Shown: piece by piece, positions 51,964 through 61,652 of the stretch
How the letters are laid out: the number at the start of each line of letters is the position of its first letter
Position numbering within the stretch: position 1 is the first letter of the stretch
NCBI RefSeq assembly: GCF_016925535.1
Contig: NZ_CP070496.1
Span: 744,001-808,000 of the forward strand
Direction of reading: 5' to 3'
DNA from: Natronoglycomyces albus
Lineage (GTDB): Bacteria > Actinomycetota > Actinomycetes > Mycobacteriales > Micromonosporaceae
DNA length: 64,000 bases
Notes under the pieces: generated by a model
What the model saw: only the letters and a program-made list of their open reading frames with translations
Told to the model about the DNA's origin: nothing
Databases searched by the model: none
Program-made: the position numbers and the translations under genes

Positions 51964-53340
51964 TTAATCGAAGTCGTATAGCAGGTTGTATTGGTCGAGA
52001 ATGTGCTGAGCGTCGACCTGTGCCTCGTCCATGCGCTCCTCGGGGAACGCCTCGGAGACCAAGATGTCCTCTACGGCCTGGGTCACTTCGGCTCGGATGC
52101 CGACGAAACCGCCCACGAGCGCTCCAGCCGAGGCATAGGAGTCGTCGGCGGCGTCGAGTTGTTCGTTGGCCACCGCGTGGTAGGGGTGCTCGTCAAACCA
52201 GCCTTCCTCTTGCAGCAGTTGCTCCGAGGCGTAGGTGATGGGGATGTAGCCGGTGGCCCGGTGCCAGTCGGCGGCGTTTTCCGGGTTGTTCAAGAACTGT
52301 AGGAAGGCCAGGGCACCATCTTGGGTGTTTTCGCCCAATCCGCTGGTGAGCCACAGGGTCGCGCCACCGATGAGGTTGCCCGCGTAGTCGACGTCACCGT
52401 TGTAGGGCATGCGGGAGACCTCGACATCGAAGCCGGCGTCGGTCCCGTCGTTGACCACGAGGGTGGCGTCGCCAGAGGAGGTCATGGTGAAGGCGGTCTG
52501 CTCGGCGATGAAGGCGTTGCGGGGCCCGTCCCAGTCATCTTGGACGCCCGAGTAGTAGAAGTGTCCGTCGACGGCTAGTTCCCGGATCCATTCCAGGTAG
52601 TTGAGCATCTCCGGAGAGGTCAGATTGACGCTTTCGGCGCGGGCGGTACGGCCGTTGTCATTGTCGGCCAACAGGCCGCCTTGCATGGCGATTGCCTGTT
52701 CGACAAACCAGCCGTGGTTGGGCCAGGTGACGCAATAACGTGGGCCGTCTTCTAGCGCGTCGATCAGTTCGCAGGCCTCGGAGAGTTCTTGCCACGTTTC
52801 GGGCGGAGAGTCAATTCCGGCCTCGTCCATGACATCGGTGTTGCTGTAGAACAGCGGGGTTGAGGTGTTCCACGGCATGGATTCGAAGACGCCGTCTACT
52901 GAGTAGTAGTTGCGGGCGGCGTCGACGACGTCATCGAGGACCACGGGTTCGCCGAGGATCTCGGTGCGGCCGTCGATGGCTTCTTCAATGGCCACGAACA
53001 TCGGGTCGCCATCTTCGTCGACCTCGTCACGGGCGTCTTGGGTCGCGGCTTCGAAGTACTGGACGATTGCGGGCGGGTTGCCCTGGGCCACGGCGTTCGA
53101 CATTGAGTCGAACAGAACTTCGTATGATTCGAAGCCGCGCACGTTGATGGAGAGGTCATCGTGCTTTGCTTCGAATTCCTCGGCGACTGCCTCGGCCCAG
53201 TCGAGCCGGTAGTCGGTGAAGGCGATCCAAACCTCGATTTCGCCATCGTCGGCGCGTTCGGAGTCGCTGCCGCAGGCAGCCATGGTGCCGAGGAGAGTAG
53301 CCGCGGCGGTCGCCGCGACAATTGAGCGCGTTCGGCGCAT
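51964..53340 (-). CDS. Sugar ABC transporter substrate-binding lipoprotein
   Basis: The 458-residue extracellular binding protein (UgpB/MalE-like) has a lipoprotein signal (ATLLGTMAAC) and a classic cluster-B fold. It shows EIEVWIAFTDYRLDWAEAVA, ANDER-like segment YYSVDGVFESMPWNTSTPLF (sugar-binding hinge) and a Trp-rich region FLQFLNNPENAADWHRATGY. The ATG at 53340 follows GGAGCTACAA. It is acidic, as expected for a protein outside the cell in a saline environment. The ligand (sugar, glycerol-3-phosphate or glycoside) cannot be decided. It leads the operon, so a control site just upstream is likely. Confidence 0.9.
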   Translation of the reverse strand: MRRTRSIVAATAAATLLGTMAACGSDSERADDGEIEVWIAFTDYRLDWAEAVAEEFEAKHDDLSINVRGFESYEVLFDSMSNAVAQGNPPAIVQYFEAATQDARDEVDEDGDPMFVAIEEAIDGRTEILGEPVVLDDVVDAARNYYSVDGVFESMPWNTSTPLFYSNTDVMDEAGIDSPPETWQELSEACELIDALEDGPRYCVTWPNHGWFVEQAIAMQGGLLADNDNGRTARAESVNLTSPEMLNYLEWIRELAVDGHFYYSGVQDDWDGPRNAFIAEQTAFTMTSSGDATLVVNDGTDAGFDVEVSRMPYNGDVDYAGNLIGGATLWLTSGLGENTQDGALAFLQFLNNPENAADWHRATGYIPITYASEQLLQEEGWFDEHPYHAVANEQLDAADDSYASAGALVGGFVGIRAEVTQAVEDILVSEAFPEERMDEAQVDAQHILDQYNLLYDFD

Positions 53341-53510
53341 TTGTAGCTCCAATGAGAAGGGTGGACGGTGGGCTCACCGTGGTGGCTTGGCTCGACGGTG
53401 CTGTCGCTTCATGGCGCGGGGTGCGCGATGAAGCTGGGGCGATTGTTCAAACTCAAACACTCCACGCTGTTACTTGGCCAGTGCGAGCCCGAAACTCGCG
53501 TTATGGCATG

Positions 53511-53526
53511 GTTTGCCTGGGCAAAC
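53511..53526 (-). promoter_or_regulatory. Candidate operator of the sugar ABC operon
   Basis: GTTTGCC and GGCAAAC form perfect 7-bp arms 2 bp apart, about 170 bp upstream of the binding-protein ATG. A LacI/GntR-type site is possible. The rest of 53341-53911 has no supported gene; the stretch 53750-53870 is AT-richer and may hold the promoter of the DUF2269 gene. Confidence 0.4.
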
Positions 53527-53911
53527 ACTACCGTAACGACTATGTGAATCGGTGCTGCACGTGCCTTGTGAGTACTGCGCGAGCGGGGACGGCTAGCCCC
53601 TCACCCCGGATGCGCAGGCCTCGAGTCGGTGGGCCAGAGGCGGCGGGGTGGCCGCGACCCATTGTCGTACGGGCGGTGCGGCTTTCATCCGATCATCATA
53701 TGAGGACGAAAGCTCCACGCGGATCATACGACACAGTAACTAAAATGTGAACAAACACTGTGTTACGAGTTTTGAACGAAAATAAAGTTGCCTACTGTGG
53801 CCCATGTTTCGTAGGCGGATGGGTACGTAAGCCATAAAATGGCGAAATATTCACTCTGGTCTCGGGGTGTGAAAACCCGCCAAACGCACCCTGGTTTCTA
53901 GACTGGGGTCT

Positions 53912-54367
53912 ATGTACACATTCATGGTGATTTTGCATGTTGCCGCGGCGCTAGCGGTCACCGGGCCAGCCCTTCTCTTCCCCTACCTGGGTGTCACATC
54001 GGTTGAACGCCACCATGCCGAGGAAATCCTCGCCTATGGGCGGCGGACCATGTTGTTTAACTCCCTGAGCGTGGCCGTGTTCGTCACCGGGGCGCTTGCG
54101 CTGTTGTTGAGCGATGAGTATGGATTTGCCGATCCGTGGATCGTCATTTCGATGACCTCTTACTTCATCGCCGCCGTGGTGGGGATCGGGGTGCTACCGG
54201 CGACATTCGCCCACTGCGGGAAGTCACTGCAAGACGCCGATAGCGCCGACTCTCAGGTGAGGGTCTTGCTCGAACAGTCTCGGGGCAAACTCGTGTCGTT
54301 GACGATCTTGCTGGCAGCCATGTACGGAGTCATCGTCATCATGATGGTGGCAAAACCGTTCGCCTAG
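53912..54367 (+). CDS. DUF2269 family integral membrane protein
   Basis: The 151-residue protein has four membrane helices (about residues 3-24, 50-68, 80-101, 127-147) and the DUF2269-type pattern with HVAAALAVTGPALLFPYLG and LTILLAAMYGVIVIMMVAKP. Function unknown. It is a single gene convergent with yqgE. Confidence 0.78.
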   Translation: MYTFMVILHVAAALAVTGPALLFPYLGVTSVERHHAEEILAYGRRTMLFNSLSVAVFVTGALALLLSDEYGFADPWIVISMTSYFIAAVVGIGVLPATFAHCGKSLQDADSADSQVRVLLEQSRGKLVSLTILLAAMYGVIVIMMVAKPFA

Positions 54368-54526
54368 CGATCGATGCCAGCTGCCAGCGGAAGTTGGCCG
54401 GGACTTCTTCGCACGCGGGCATCGGTGTGACGCGGCCGTCTTGAGATGGCCCGCTGCCCTAGTCGCCCTAGTCGCAGTGCCGTACTGGGCTGTGGTCAGG
54501 GAATTCGAGGCGGTCCCCTTGTCGCC

Positions 54527-55120
54527 TCAATTGAGGGTGGGGTCCGTCGGGTAGTGGGCCACCGCTGCCAGTAGGCCCCCTTGCCGCTTCCACACCATCG
54601 GCCATAGATCTTCGGGTTGATTGGAGAACGGGTCACCGGGGAGCGCGTCGAAAACCATCCACGCGCCTGCGGAGATCTCCTCCTCCAATTGCGCGGGGGC
54701 CCAGCCGGCATAGCCGGCGAAGACGCGCATACTGTCCAGCGAATCACGCAGTTGGTCGGGGTCGGCCGACAAGTCCAAGGTCCCCAAACGTCCGGTCACG
54801 GTCCGGAAGGATGGGCCGGTGGGTTTGTCAGTCTTCTTCCAGCCCAAGGCGATGGCCGCCTCTGGCTGCACCGGTCCGCCTTCGAACAAGACCGCCGGAG
54901 AGCCCGCCAGCTCGCCCCAGTCGCCCAGTACCTCGCTCACCGGCATTTGCGTGGCACGGTTCAGCACGACACCGAGAGCACCGTCCTCTTCGTAACCGAC
55001 CATGATGACCACAGTGCGGTCGAAGTTGGGGTCTTGAAGATGTGGGGTCGCCACCAGTAGGCGACCGACCAAGGATTCAGTCGTCGCCGGTGATGCCATA
55101 CCCGGTTCTTGGGTAGCCAT
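54527..55120 (-). CDS. YqgE/AlgH family protein
   Basis: The 197-residue protein matches the UPF0301/YqgE (AlgH) family: LVGRLLVATPHLQDPNFDRT, EEDGALGVVLNRATQMPVSE, LFEGGPVQPEAAIALG and the closing RVFAGYAGWAPAQLEEEISA, then GAWMV. The function is unknown; alginate-regulation naming derives from Pseudomonas and does not imply that role here. GGAGGTGGAGCC precedes the ATG. Confidence 0.93.
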   Translation of the reverse strand: MATQEPGMASPATTESLVGRLLVATPHLQDPNFDRTVVIMVGYEEDGALGVVLNRATQMPVSEVLGDWGELAGSPAVLFEGGPVQPEAAIALGWKKTDKPTGPSFRTVTGRLGTLDLSADPDQLRDSLDSMRVFAGYAGWAPAQLEEEISAGAWMVFDALPGDPFSNQPEDLWPMVWKRQGGLLAAVAHYPTDPTLN

Positions 55121-55699
55121 GGCTCCACCTCCGTTTGGTAGTCGGGGCCGCTACCGTCGGCCTGTTTTGGCCAATTGCCACGTTCCACATCGCGAAGCGA
55201 TGGTGAACGCTATGGGAACTCGTTGTCAGCACGTGACCTTGGTTTCCGTTCACCGACGGTGGAATCTCAGTGGTGCCGCCTCTGGTGGTGTAGCCAGCCA
55301 CGGCATAGCCAGGTCGGTTCACCCCCTTGCGGGGCACTTGTCGGTGGGGCCGTTCGCGCGACTTCTCATCCTCAAGCGTCCGCAGCGCCTCGCTGCACTG
55401 CCTTTAGTGGCACAGTATCTCGGCTCAGTGTTCTTGCAACTACGTTCCCGTACTTTTCGAAGAAATACACTATGCTGTCGGGACTCCGACAGTTCATGCT
55501 GGCAAGTGAACGAATACGCTATCCAGCTGCTTTTGCCGGTTTCTGCGCGTCGCCTCCAGACGCGCGGAGGACCGAATCTAACGAAAACGCCCGTAGCATA
55601 CGGTCCGCCCGACATTTGTCGGTCGAAATCGTAGCCCGGGCATTTGTATAGCGCCTCGGGGCGGAGCCTCACTCACGGTGAGTTGCCGCCTGCGACGAG
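55121..55699. other. Non-coding or unrecognised stretch
   Basis: No ORF here has a credible start, codon usage or family similarity. TGTCGG/CCGACA with a 4-bp loop near 55475 is the only clear inverted repeat noted. The region may contain the remains of a lost gene between yqgE and mca. Confidence 0.4.
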
Positions 55700-56650
55700 C
55701 TACACCTTAATTCCAGCAAAAAGATCGTCTTCTGGCAATGTCGTGGGGACTTGAGATTCGACTAGTTCGTACGACTCCCACGGCCAGACCTTCTGTTGCA
55801 ACTCCAGCGGCACGGTGAACCAACGGCCGTCCGGGTCGATCTGGGTCGCGTGTGCGCGCAATGCGTCGTCGCGTACCGAGAAGAACTCACCCACCTGAAC
55901 CATAGTGGTCACGCGGTGGCTCTTGTCTCGCGCCCAATCGCGGCTCTCCAGCCATTCGGCGTAGGGCGATTCCAACCCCTCGGCGAGCATCGCGTCGTGC
56001 AACGCCTGCATACGCTTGCGGCCAAAGGAAATCTCAAAATAGAGTTTTTGCGGTTGCCAGGGCTCCCCGGCGGCGGGGTATGCCTTCTCGTCACCGGCGG
56101 CCGCCCACGCGGCCATGGTCACATCGTGGGTACGGATATGGTCGGGGTGCGGGTAGCCGCCGTCTTCGGCGTAGGTGGTGATGACGTGCGGTTTGAACGA
56201 GCGGATCAGTTCCACCAACGGCGCGGCGGCTTCTTGCAGCGGAACGTTGTAGAACGCGTCGCCGGGAAGGTCTATTCCCGCCTCGGGAAGCCACCCGTCG
56301 GGCAGGCCCGAGTCGATCCAACCCAGCCAGGCTTGGCTGACTCCCAGAATTTCGCGAGCCCGGTCCATTTCCTGTGACCTGATCTCGGTCAGGTTCTCCC
56401 ACACTTCGGGCTGGTCCATCTTGGCGTTGAGGACGGAGCCACGTTCACCGCCGGTGCAGGTGGCTACCATCACCTCGGCGCCTTCGCTCACGTAGCGCGC
56501 CATGGTCGCCGCGCCTTTGGATGATTCGTCGTCGGGGTGGGCGTGAACTGCCATCATTCGCAGGCCCTGTTTGGGCAGCGTGACGGCCTCAGCGCGCTGG
56601 GAACCGGAGGGTTCGGGTGTCTCAGGGGGGGTGTTCGAGTCCACAGACAC
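55700..56650 (-). CDS. mca: Mycothiol S-conjugate amidase Mca
   Basis: Mca cleaves mycothiol S-conjugates to a mercapturic acid and GlcN-inositol, detoxifying electrophiles. The 316-residue protein has the zinc motif MAVHAHPDDESSKGAATMAR and the second site HPDHIRTHDVTMAAWAAAG. It also has TCTGGERGSVLN, LGWIDSGLPDGWLP and ALRAHATQIDPDGRWF. Its length and layout match Mca rather than MshB, which lacks this C-terminus. The GTG at 56650 follows GAGG; the frame continues upstream without similarity. Divergent DUF4307 and greA genes follow, as in mycobacteria and streptomycetes. Confidence 0.93.
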   Translation of the reverse strand: MSVDSNTPPETPEPSGSQRAEAVTLPKQGLRMMAVHAHPDDESSKGAATMARYVSEGAEVMVATCTGGERGSVLNAKMDQPEVWENLTEIRSQEMDRAREILGVSQAWLGWIDSGLPDGWLPEAGIDLPGDAFYNVPLQEAAAPLVELIRSFKPHVITTYAEDGGYPHPDHIRTHDVTMAAWAAAGDEKAYPAAGEPWQPQKLYFEISFGRKRMQALHDAMLAEGLESPYAEWLESRDWARDKSHRVTTMVQVGEFFSVRDDALRAHATQIDPDGRWFTVPLELQQKVWPWESYELVESQVPTTLPEDDLFAGIKV

Positions 56651-56802
56651 GTCAGTTACCTCGCAAGTTGACACGTAGTTAATAGGTATGGCCACGACCA
56701 TGTGCATGGGCCATGCTTGTCGGCGGTGGCAATCTATGCAACGATACGCGATACTTGGATTGTTCCCAATTTGTACGACAACCACTCCAGAAAGCGGCAG
56801 TT

Positions 56803-57219
56803 ATGAGTGAGACCGGCACCACCGAGGTGCGTTTCCCTCCCGGCAGGTATGGCCGGCGCCGTGAGTCAACCCATCGTCGAAAATGGATTGCTGGAGGGCT
56901 GTCTGCCCTGGTCATCGCGGGAGGTGTCGGAGTGTCACTCATTATGTATGACAAGTACGGAGACCCCAACTTCAGCGCCACGGTCCAGGGCTACCAACTT
57001 CACCCCGATGAGGTTGAGATCACTTTCCAAGTGACGAAACCCGCCGATGAAGAGGCGATTTGCCTACTCAGATCGCGAGACATGAGCGGGGCCGAAATCG
57101 GGAACGCCAATGTGGTGATTCCCACCGGAGAAGAGGACAAGGTCTCGGTGACCTACAACCTCTCGGTGGATGGAGACCCGAACACAGCTGAAGTGCTGAA
57201 ATGCTGGCCGGCCTCATAG
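56803..57219 (+). CDS. DUF4307 family membrane protein
   Basis: The 138-residue protein has one membrane helix (about residues 30-50, WIAGGLSALVIAGGVGVSLI) and a short extracytoplasmic beta-domain with Cys in AICLLRSRDMSGAEIG. This is the DUF4307 pattern found beside mca in actinobacteria. The ATG at 56803 is used; mca is transcribed away from it. Function unknown. Confidence 0.87.
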   Translation: MSETGTTEVRFPPGRYGRRRESTHRRKWIAGGLSALVIAGGVGVSLIMYDKYGDPNFSATVQGYQLHPDEVEITFQVTKPADEEAICLLRSRDMSGAEIGNANVVIPTGEEDKVSVTYNLSVDGDPNTAEVLKCWPAS

Positions 57220-57437
57220 TCACCTAGCGAACCCAGTCGTACTTCGTCGCCTCGCGCCAGGCATTGCCTCCTGGGTCCAACCAACCGGGCCCGCGCTCTT
57301 GCCCACGCGCACCATTTAATCCACGTATACCCGCAGCGAAGTGCGGTGACTGATGCTTACTCACAGTGATGGAAGCAAATGTCAGGGTGGAACACCAGAC
57401 TGAAGATAACCCTACGTATGTACCCGGAGGTAATGAA

Positions 57438-57926
57438 GTGTCAATTAATGAAGGAACATGGCTGACACCGGATGCCTATGACCGCCTTAAAGTCGAGCTT
57501 GATGACTTGATCGCGCAGCGTCCTGCTATGGCCGCCGAGATCAACGAGCGTCGTGAAGAGGGCGACTTGAAGGAGAACGGCGGTTATCACGCGGCCCGAG
57601 AAGAACAGGGCAAAATGGAGGCGCGTATCCGCCAGCTAGAGGATCTGCTGCGTCATGCCAAAGTGGAGGAAGCGAAGGCCTCGGGTGACATCCAGCCTGG
57701 CATGGTCGTCACCGTTGCCTTCGATGGCGATGAAGACGATACGGAGAAGTTCCTCTTGGGCTCAAGGGAAATCGGCGCCACCACCGACTTGACTGTCTAC
57801 AGTCCAGAGTCGGCTATGGGCGCGGCGCTGATCGGCCACAAGGAAGGCGACATGGTCACCTACGAGGCCCCCAACGGAGCCAAGCTAAAGGTGAAAGTTC
57901 TGGCCATTGAACAATTCACGGGTTAA
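57438..57926 (+). CDS. greA: Transcription elongation factor GreA
   Basis: GreA rescues backtracked RNA polymerase by stimulating RNA cleavage. The 162-residue protein has the N-terminal coiled coil with acidic tip (AEINERREEGDLKENGGYHA, Asp/Glu at the hairpin tip) and the C-terminal FKBP-like domain (GAALIGHKEGDMVTYEAPNG). GTG 57438 is chosen because GGAGG lies 7 nt upstream and it gives the usual length; the frame is open 24 codons further. The stop codon lies inside the first unit of a 34-bp tandem array. Confidence 0.95.
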   Translation: MSINEGTWLTPDAYDRLKVELDDLIAQRPAMAAEINERREEGDLKENGGYHAAREEQGKMEARIRQLEDLLRHAKVEEAKASGDIQPGMVVTVAFDGDEDDTEKFLLGSREIGATTDLTVYSPESAMGAALIGHKEGDMVTYEAPNGAKLKVKVLAIEQFTG

Positions 57927-58120
57927 CCAACCCGTGAATCCTTGGCAGAGGACGGGTTAACTGGCCTGTGGTTCCTTGGCTGGGGACGGGTTAACTGGCC
58001 CGTGGCTCCTTGGCAGAGGACGGGTTAACTGGCCCGTGGCTCCTTGGCAGAGGACGGGTTAACCAACCCGTGGTTCCTTGGCTGGGGACGGGTTTACTGG
58101 CCTGTGGTTCCTTGGGCCCA
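57917..58120. repeat. Six-unit 34-bp tandem array with hairpins at the greA 3' end
   Basis: Six consecutive 34-bp units start at 57917, 57951, 57985, 58019, 58053 and 58087. The type unit starts GACGGGTTAACTGGCCCGTG and ends GGCTCCTTGGCAGAG. Units 1 and 5 hold ACGGGTT-AACC-AACCCGT, a perfect hairpin; units 2-4 and 6 keep shorter ACGGG/CCCGT pairing. Units 3 and 4 are identical; others vary between AGAG and TGGG ends. The first unit overlaps the greA stop. It may serve as a multi-hairpin terminator. Confidence 0.9.
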
Positions 58121-58770
58121 GGGCCAGCTTTCGGCCCATGACTTCAGAGTTTGTCACTGGTCGAGGTGGAATCTCGTTCGTTACCTGAATGATTGACCGC
58201 CGGTAGCGGATCGTTTGACGTCGCCGACGCTGTCGCATTGCGGACTTACTTGCGGCACCGTCGGCACAACGTGGATCTCGTCAGGTCGACTAACGCTTGC
58301 CAGAACACAACTATGCCTGATTGGGCATATGGTGCGTTAAGACCGCTCCTTTCACCTACTGCAAGCGAGGTGGGGACGATGAGGCACTCGCAGGCCGCGC
58401 TCCCCTCGGGGCGCCGCGTGGGCGAGTTGTCGAGGTCGGCTCATCCGGAACGCGGGGTGCCTGGCTGCACAGGGCATATGGCAGCCAGGCTCTCTCGGTT
58501 CTACCTTTTCAAGCGGCGATTTCTTCCTCCTCCGCTTGACTATCCGCGTGGATCTGGCCGGGTTTGGGCGGTTGCGCCCAATCGTGGCCGCATGCGGTGC
58601 CGGCGGCTAGGTGGCAGGGCCTGACCTGGTACCAACATGTCCCATCAGGTGGTTCGAATGTGGGCCTGGAGTGAAGCAAAGGCGCAGGTTGCGCCTGTTG
58701 CTTCGGCCCTTGTCACCCAAGAGAGGTGGTGGGGTCGTCACCAGTGCCGACAAATGGCAAGATCACCTAT
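58121..58770. other. Gap before ilvA with one hairpin
   Basis: No gene is supported. A perfect 10-bp inverted repeat GCCTGGCTGC (58459-58468) with its inverse (58481-58490) lies about 280 bp before ilvA. No T-box or riboswitch signature was recognised. The ilvA promoter must lie in 58491-58770. Confidence 0.4.
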
Positions 58771-59997
58771 ATGACGAGTCTCGTATCGCTGAGTGAGATC
58801 CAGGTTGCCGCCAAAGAGCTGGAAGGCGTCATCCGTCGCACTCCCGTGGAACCCTCCCGCGACCCGCGCTTGCCGCGCGACACTGTGTTCCTTAAGTGCG
58901 AGAACCTGCAACGGGCCGGATCGTTCAAGATTCGCGGAGCCTACTTGCGCATTAGCCGCCTCTCAAAGGAAGATCGGGCTCGTGGCGTGGTCGCGGCCTC
59001 GGCCGGGAACCACGCCCAAGGCGTCGCCTTGGCGGCCCGGATGCTGGGCATACCCGCCACGGTGTTTATGCCCAAGGCCGCCCCGCTGCCGAAACTGGCC
59101 GCCACGAAGGACTATGGAGCGGACGTGATCTTGGGTGGCAATACCGTTGATGACGCGCTTGAGGCGGCCCACAAGTTCGCCGCCGAGACCGGGGCGACTC
59201 TTATTCACCCGTTCGACCATATGGATGTCGTTCGAGGTCAAGGCACGTGTGCCTTGGAAATCTTGGAACAGGTTCCCGATGTGGCGACCATTGTGGTGGC
59301 CATTGGCGGGGGTGGGTTGGCCGCTGGTGTCGCCGCTGCGGCGAAGGCGATCAACCCGTCGGTCACGGTCATCGGGGTGCAGGCGGCCGAGGCTGCGGCG
59401 TACCCCCCTTCGTTGGCTGCGGGGAAACCGGTCAAGCTCGCCCAGATGCAGACGATCGCCGACGGTATCGCCGTGGGCCGCCCCGGCGACATCACGTTCC
59501 CACACGTACGGGATCTGGTCGATGAGATCGTGACGGTCTCGGAAGAGGACATCACGCGCGCGCTCCTGTCTTTGCAAGAACGCAACAAGCTCATTGCCGA
59601 GCCGGCTGGTGGGACCGCGTACGCGGCGCTCATCTGTGGCAAGGTATCGGTCGACGGACCGACTGTCGCCATTTTGTCCGGCGGCAACATCGACCCGCTG
59701 TTGCAAGTGCGGCTCATCGGCCATGGGTTGGCACTGTCGGGCCGCTACCTGCGTTGCAACCTGCGTTGCTCCGATAAGCCCGGCACCCTGGCGGCGGTCT
59801 TGAACTTGCTGGGCGAACGTGGCGGCAACATCGTCGACGTGACGCATCAGCGAACGGACCCGCGTCTGCACATTGGCGAGGTGTCCATCGATCTGTCTGT
59901 GGAGACGCGCGGAGACGACCACGCGACGCATTTGGTCGCCGCGATGCGCGACGCCGGATTTATTGTCACGGTCAACGGCCCCACCGGGCGCGGCTGA
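58771..59997 (+). CDS. ilvA: Threonine ammonia-lyase (threonine dehydratase)
   Basis: The enzyme deaminates threonine to 2-oxobutanoate, the first step of isoleucine synthesis. The 408-residue protein has PLP-Lys53 in RAGSFKIRGAYLR, the phosphate-cup loop VAIGGGGLAAGVAAA, the SAGNHAQGVALAARMLGI segment and LSGGNIDPLL. One C-terminal ACT domain (about residues 330-405, DKPGTLAAVLNLLGERGGNI) is present, the short regulatory form. Adjacency to greA resembles the streptomycete order. No other ilv genes are here. Confidence 0.93.
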   Translation: MTSLVSLSEIQVAAKELEGVIRRTPVEPSRDPRLPRDTVFLKCENLQRAGSFKIRGAYLRISRLSKEDRARGVVAASAGNHAQGVALAARMLGIPATVFMPKAAPLPKLAATKDYGADVILGGNTVDDALEAAHKFAAETGATLIHPFDHMDVVRGQGTCALEILEQVPDVATIVVAIGGGGLAAGVAAAAKAINPSVTVIGVQAAEAAAYPPSLAAGKPVKLAQMQTIADGIAVGRPGDITFPHVRDLVDEIVTVSEEDITRALLSLQERNKLIAEPAGGTAYAALICGKVSVDGPTVAILSGGNIDPLLQVRLIGHGLALSGRYLRCNLRCSDKPGTLAAVLNLLGERGGNIVDVTHQRTDPRLHIGEVSIDLSVETRGDDHATHLVAAMRDAGFIVTVNGPTGRG

Positions 59998-60118
59998 GTC
60001 GGACATCGCACAGCCCACCGAGCTAATCCGCAGTGATGCGGAGGTGACAGACCTACCTGGGTTTCGTATCCCTATAGGACATAAAAGGAGTGTCTGACCC
60101 ATTTCGTATTCTTGAGTA

Positions 60119-60805
60119 ATGTCAAACGAACTGGACAACCTGATGGAACCTGGCTGGGCAAAGGCCTTGGCCCCCGTTGCTGCCAACGTGAAGGCGATGG
60201 GAGCGTTTCTGCGCGAGGAGGTCGCGGCCGGTCGCCGCTATGTTCCCGCCGCCGACCACATCATGCGGGCCTTCCAACAGCCCTTCGCTGACGTGCGCGT
60301 CCTCATTGTCGGTCAAGACCCTTACCCGACCCCCGGGCATGCCATCGGGCTCAGCTTCGCCGTAGCGCCGCAGGTGAGGCCCTTGCCCAAGAGCTTGGTC
60401 AATATCTTCAACGAATACCGGGACGACCTGGGCTATCCGCTTCCCGCCAACGGGGATCTAACTGCGTGGGCCGAGCAGGGCGTGCTGCTGCTGAACCGTT
60501 CGTTGACCTGCGAACCGGGCAAGCCCGCCTCCCACCGTGGCAAAGGGTGGGAGGCCATCACCGAGCAGGCGATCACAGCGTTGGCACAGCGGGGAGGTCC
60601 GGCAGTGGCGATCCTGTGGGGTGCCGACGCACGCAAACTGCGAGCCGACCTCGGCACGATCCCGGCGATCGAGTCGCCACATCCATCGCCGTTGAGCGCC
60701 TACCGGGGATTCTTCGGATCGAAGCCGTTTAGCCGCGCCAACGCGCTACTGGAGGAGCAGGGCGGAAAGCCCGTCGACTGGCGGCTCCCAGCATTGGAAT
60801 CCTGA
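60119..60805 (+). CDS. ung: Uracil-DNA glycosylase (family 1)
   Basis: Ung removes uracil from DNA as the first step of base-excision repair. The 228-residue protein has the family-1 water-activating motif [20 protein letters not shown] (Asp67), the uracil-specific VLLLNRSLT motif with Asn and the leucine-loop motif [19 protein letters not shown] (His). Length and motifs match UNG. It is a single gene in the direction of ilvA. Confidence 0.95.
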   Translation: MSNELDNLMEPGWAKALAPVAANVKAMGAFLREEVAAGRRYVPAADHIMRAFQQPFADVRVLIVGQDPYPTPGHAIGLSFAVAPQVRPLPKSLVNIFNEYRDDLGYPLPANGDLTAWAEQGVLLLNRSLTCEPGKPASHRGKGWEAITEQAITALAQRGGPAVAILWGADARKLRADLGTIPAIESPHPSPLSAYRGFFGSKPFSRANALLEEQGGKPVDWRLPALES

Positions 60806-60934
60806 CCCGATCGGCGACGGTGGCGCGGCCCGCAGGCGGCCCGCTCAGACACTGTGTGCTCTGCCGGAGCACCAGGGCACCGGCGCGGCCTTGCCACGTG
60901 TGTGTGAAGTCGGTCAAAGCGCTAACCTGTAAAT

Positions 60935-61162
60935 ATGCAGGAGAATCTCTTCACGCTCATGGCCGGGGACCTGGCCCAGTTCGGGCCGGAACGCGATGGC
61001 GCACTCGCCGGGCCCATCGGGATGGTCATCATCATGTCCTTGCTGGCCGTCACCGTGCTACTCGTCATGAACATGAGTAAGCGCGTCAAACGACTGCCGC
61101 AATCGTTTGACCATCACGAGGACGCGAACCAAAGCTCAGACGACCGTCCCGCTTCCTCCTAG
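60935..61162 (+). CDS. Small single-span membrane protein
   Basis: The 75-residue protein has one membrane helix (about residues 26-46, GPIGMVIIMSLLAVTVLLVM) followed by NMSKRVKRLPQSF and an acidic tail. It resembles a conserved short actinobacterial membrane protein with N-M-x-K-R-x-x-R-L-P after the helix. Function unknown. The next gene starts 18 bp later. Confidence 0.8.
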   Translation: MQENLFTLMAGDLAQFGPERDGALAGPIGMVIIMSLLAVTVLLVMNMSKRVKRLPQSFDHHEDANQSSDDRPASS

Positions 61163-61180
61163 CCTTCGGGGGCCATCGCC

Positions 61181-61462
61181 GTGCCGCGCCGTAATCGACG
61201 TCAGGCAGACGACCGCTCTCGTAGGCAATCGTCACGACCCATCCTGCACAACACTGTTGACGGGCCTGATGGGCGCTGGAACGTGCGTCGTATCGCCGCG
61301 GCCGCCGCCGAAAAAACCTACCGCTGTCCCGGTTGTAACCAGGAGATACGCCCAGGAGTGGCGCATGTGGTCGCCTGGGCCGATGCGGGCGACGGGGACG
61401 ACCGCCGTCATTGGCACTCCTCGTGCTGGGAGATGCGCCACCGTCGTCGCCCCGGCCGCTGA
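61181..61462 (+). CDS. Small zinc-ribbon-type protein
   Basis: The 93-residue protein has a CPGCNQEI pair followed by HVVAW and HWHSSCWEMR, that is two Cys, several His and a third Cys, consistent with a small zinc site. The N-terminus is very basic (PRRNRRQADDRSRRQ). It is conserved in actinobacteria near ung and a hydrolase gene, but the function is unknown; RNA or DNA binding is inference. The GTG start follows GGGGGC. Confidence 0.8.
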   Translation: MPRRNRRQADDRSRRQSSRPILHNTVDGPDGRWNVRRIAAAAAEKTYRCPGCNQEIRPGVAHVVAWADAGDGDDRRHWHSSCWEMRHRRRPGR

Positions 61463-61652
61463 CCTTCTCATCTGCAAACGCGACCAGGGGATCACGCACC
61501 GGAACTTATGGCAAGGATGGTGCCTCGTACACCGCCAAGCGGTGATTCCCATGACCTGCGAGGAGAAATCCTAGGGCCGCACCGGCCCCGCGTGACATAA
61601 TCCGCGTGACGATGTACCTGGCCGCGAACCAGCCACCTCTTTGGGAGCCACC

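Noticed and set aside
53322-53750. 142-aa ORF upstream of the sugar ABC operon
   Set aside because: It overlaps the binding-protein start and has no similarity or Shine-Dalgarno.
55175-55651. Candidate 158-aa gene in the yqgE-mca gap
   Set aside because: The composition is unlike a folded protein, no start signal is visible and both strands have equally poor frames.
57917-58120. CRISPR array
   Set aside because: The 34-bp units are contiguous without unique spacers; it is a tandem repeat.
58640-58665. tRNA-like GGTTCGAAT
   Set aside because: The T-loop-like string has no cloverleaf, acceptor or anticodon stem around it.
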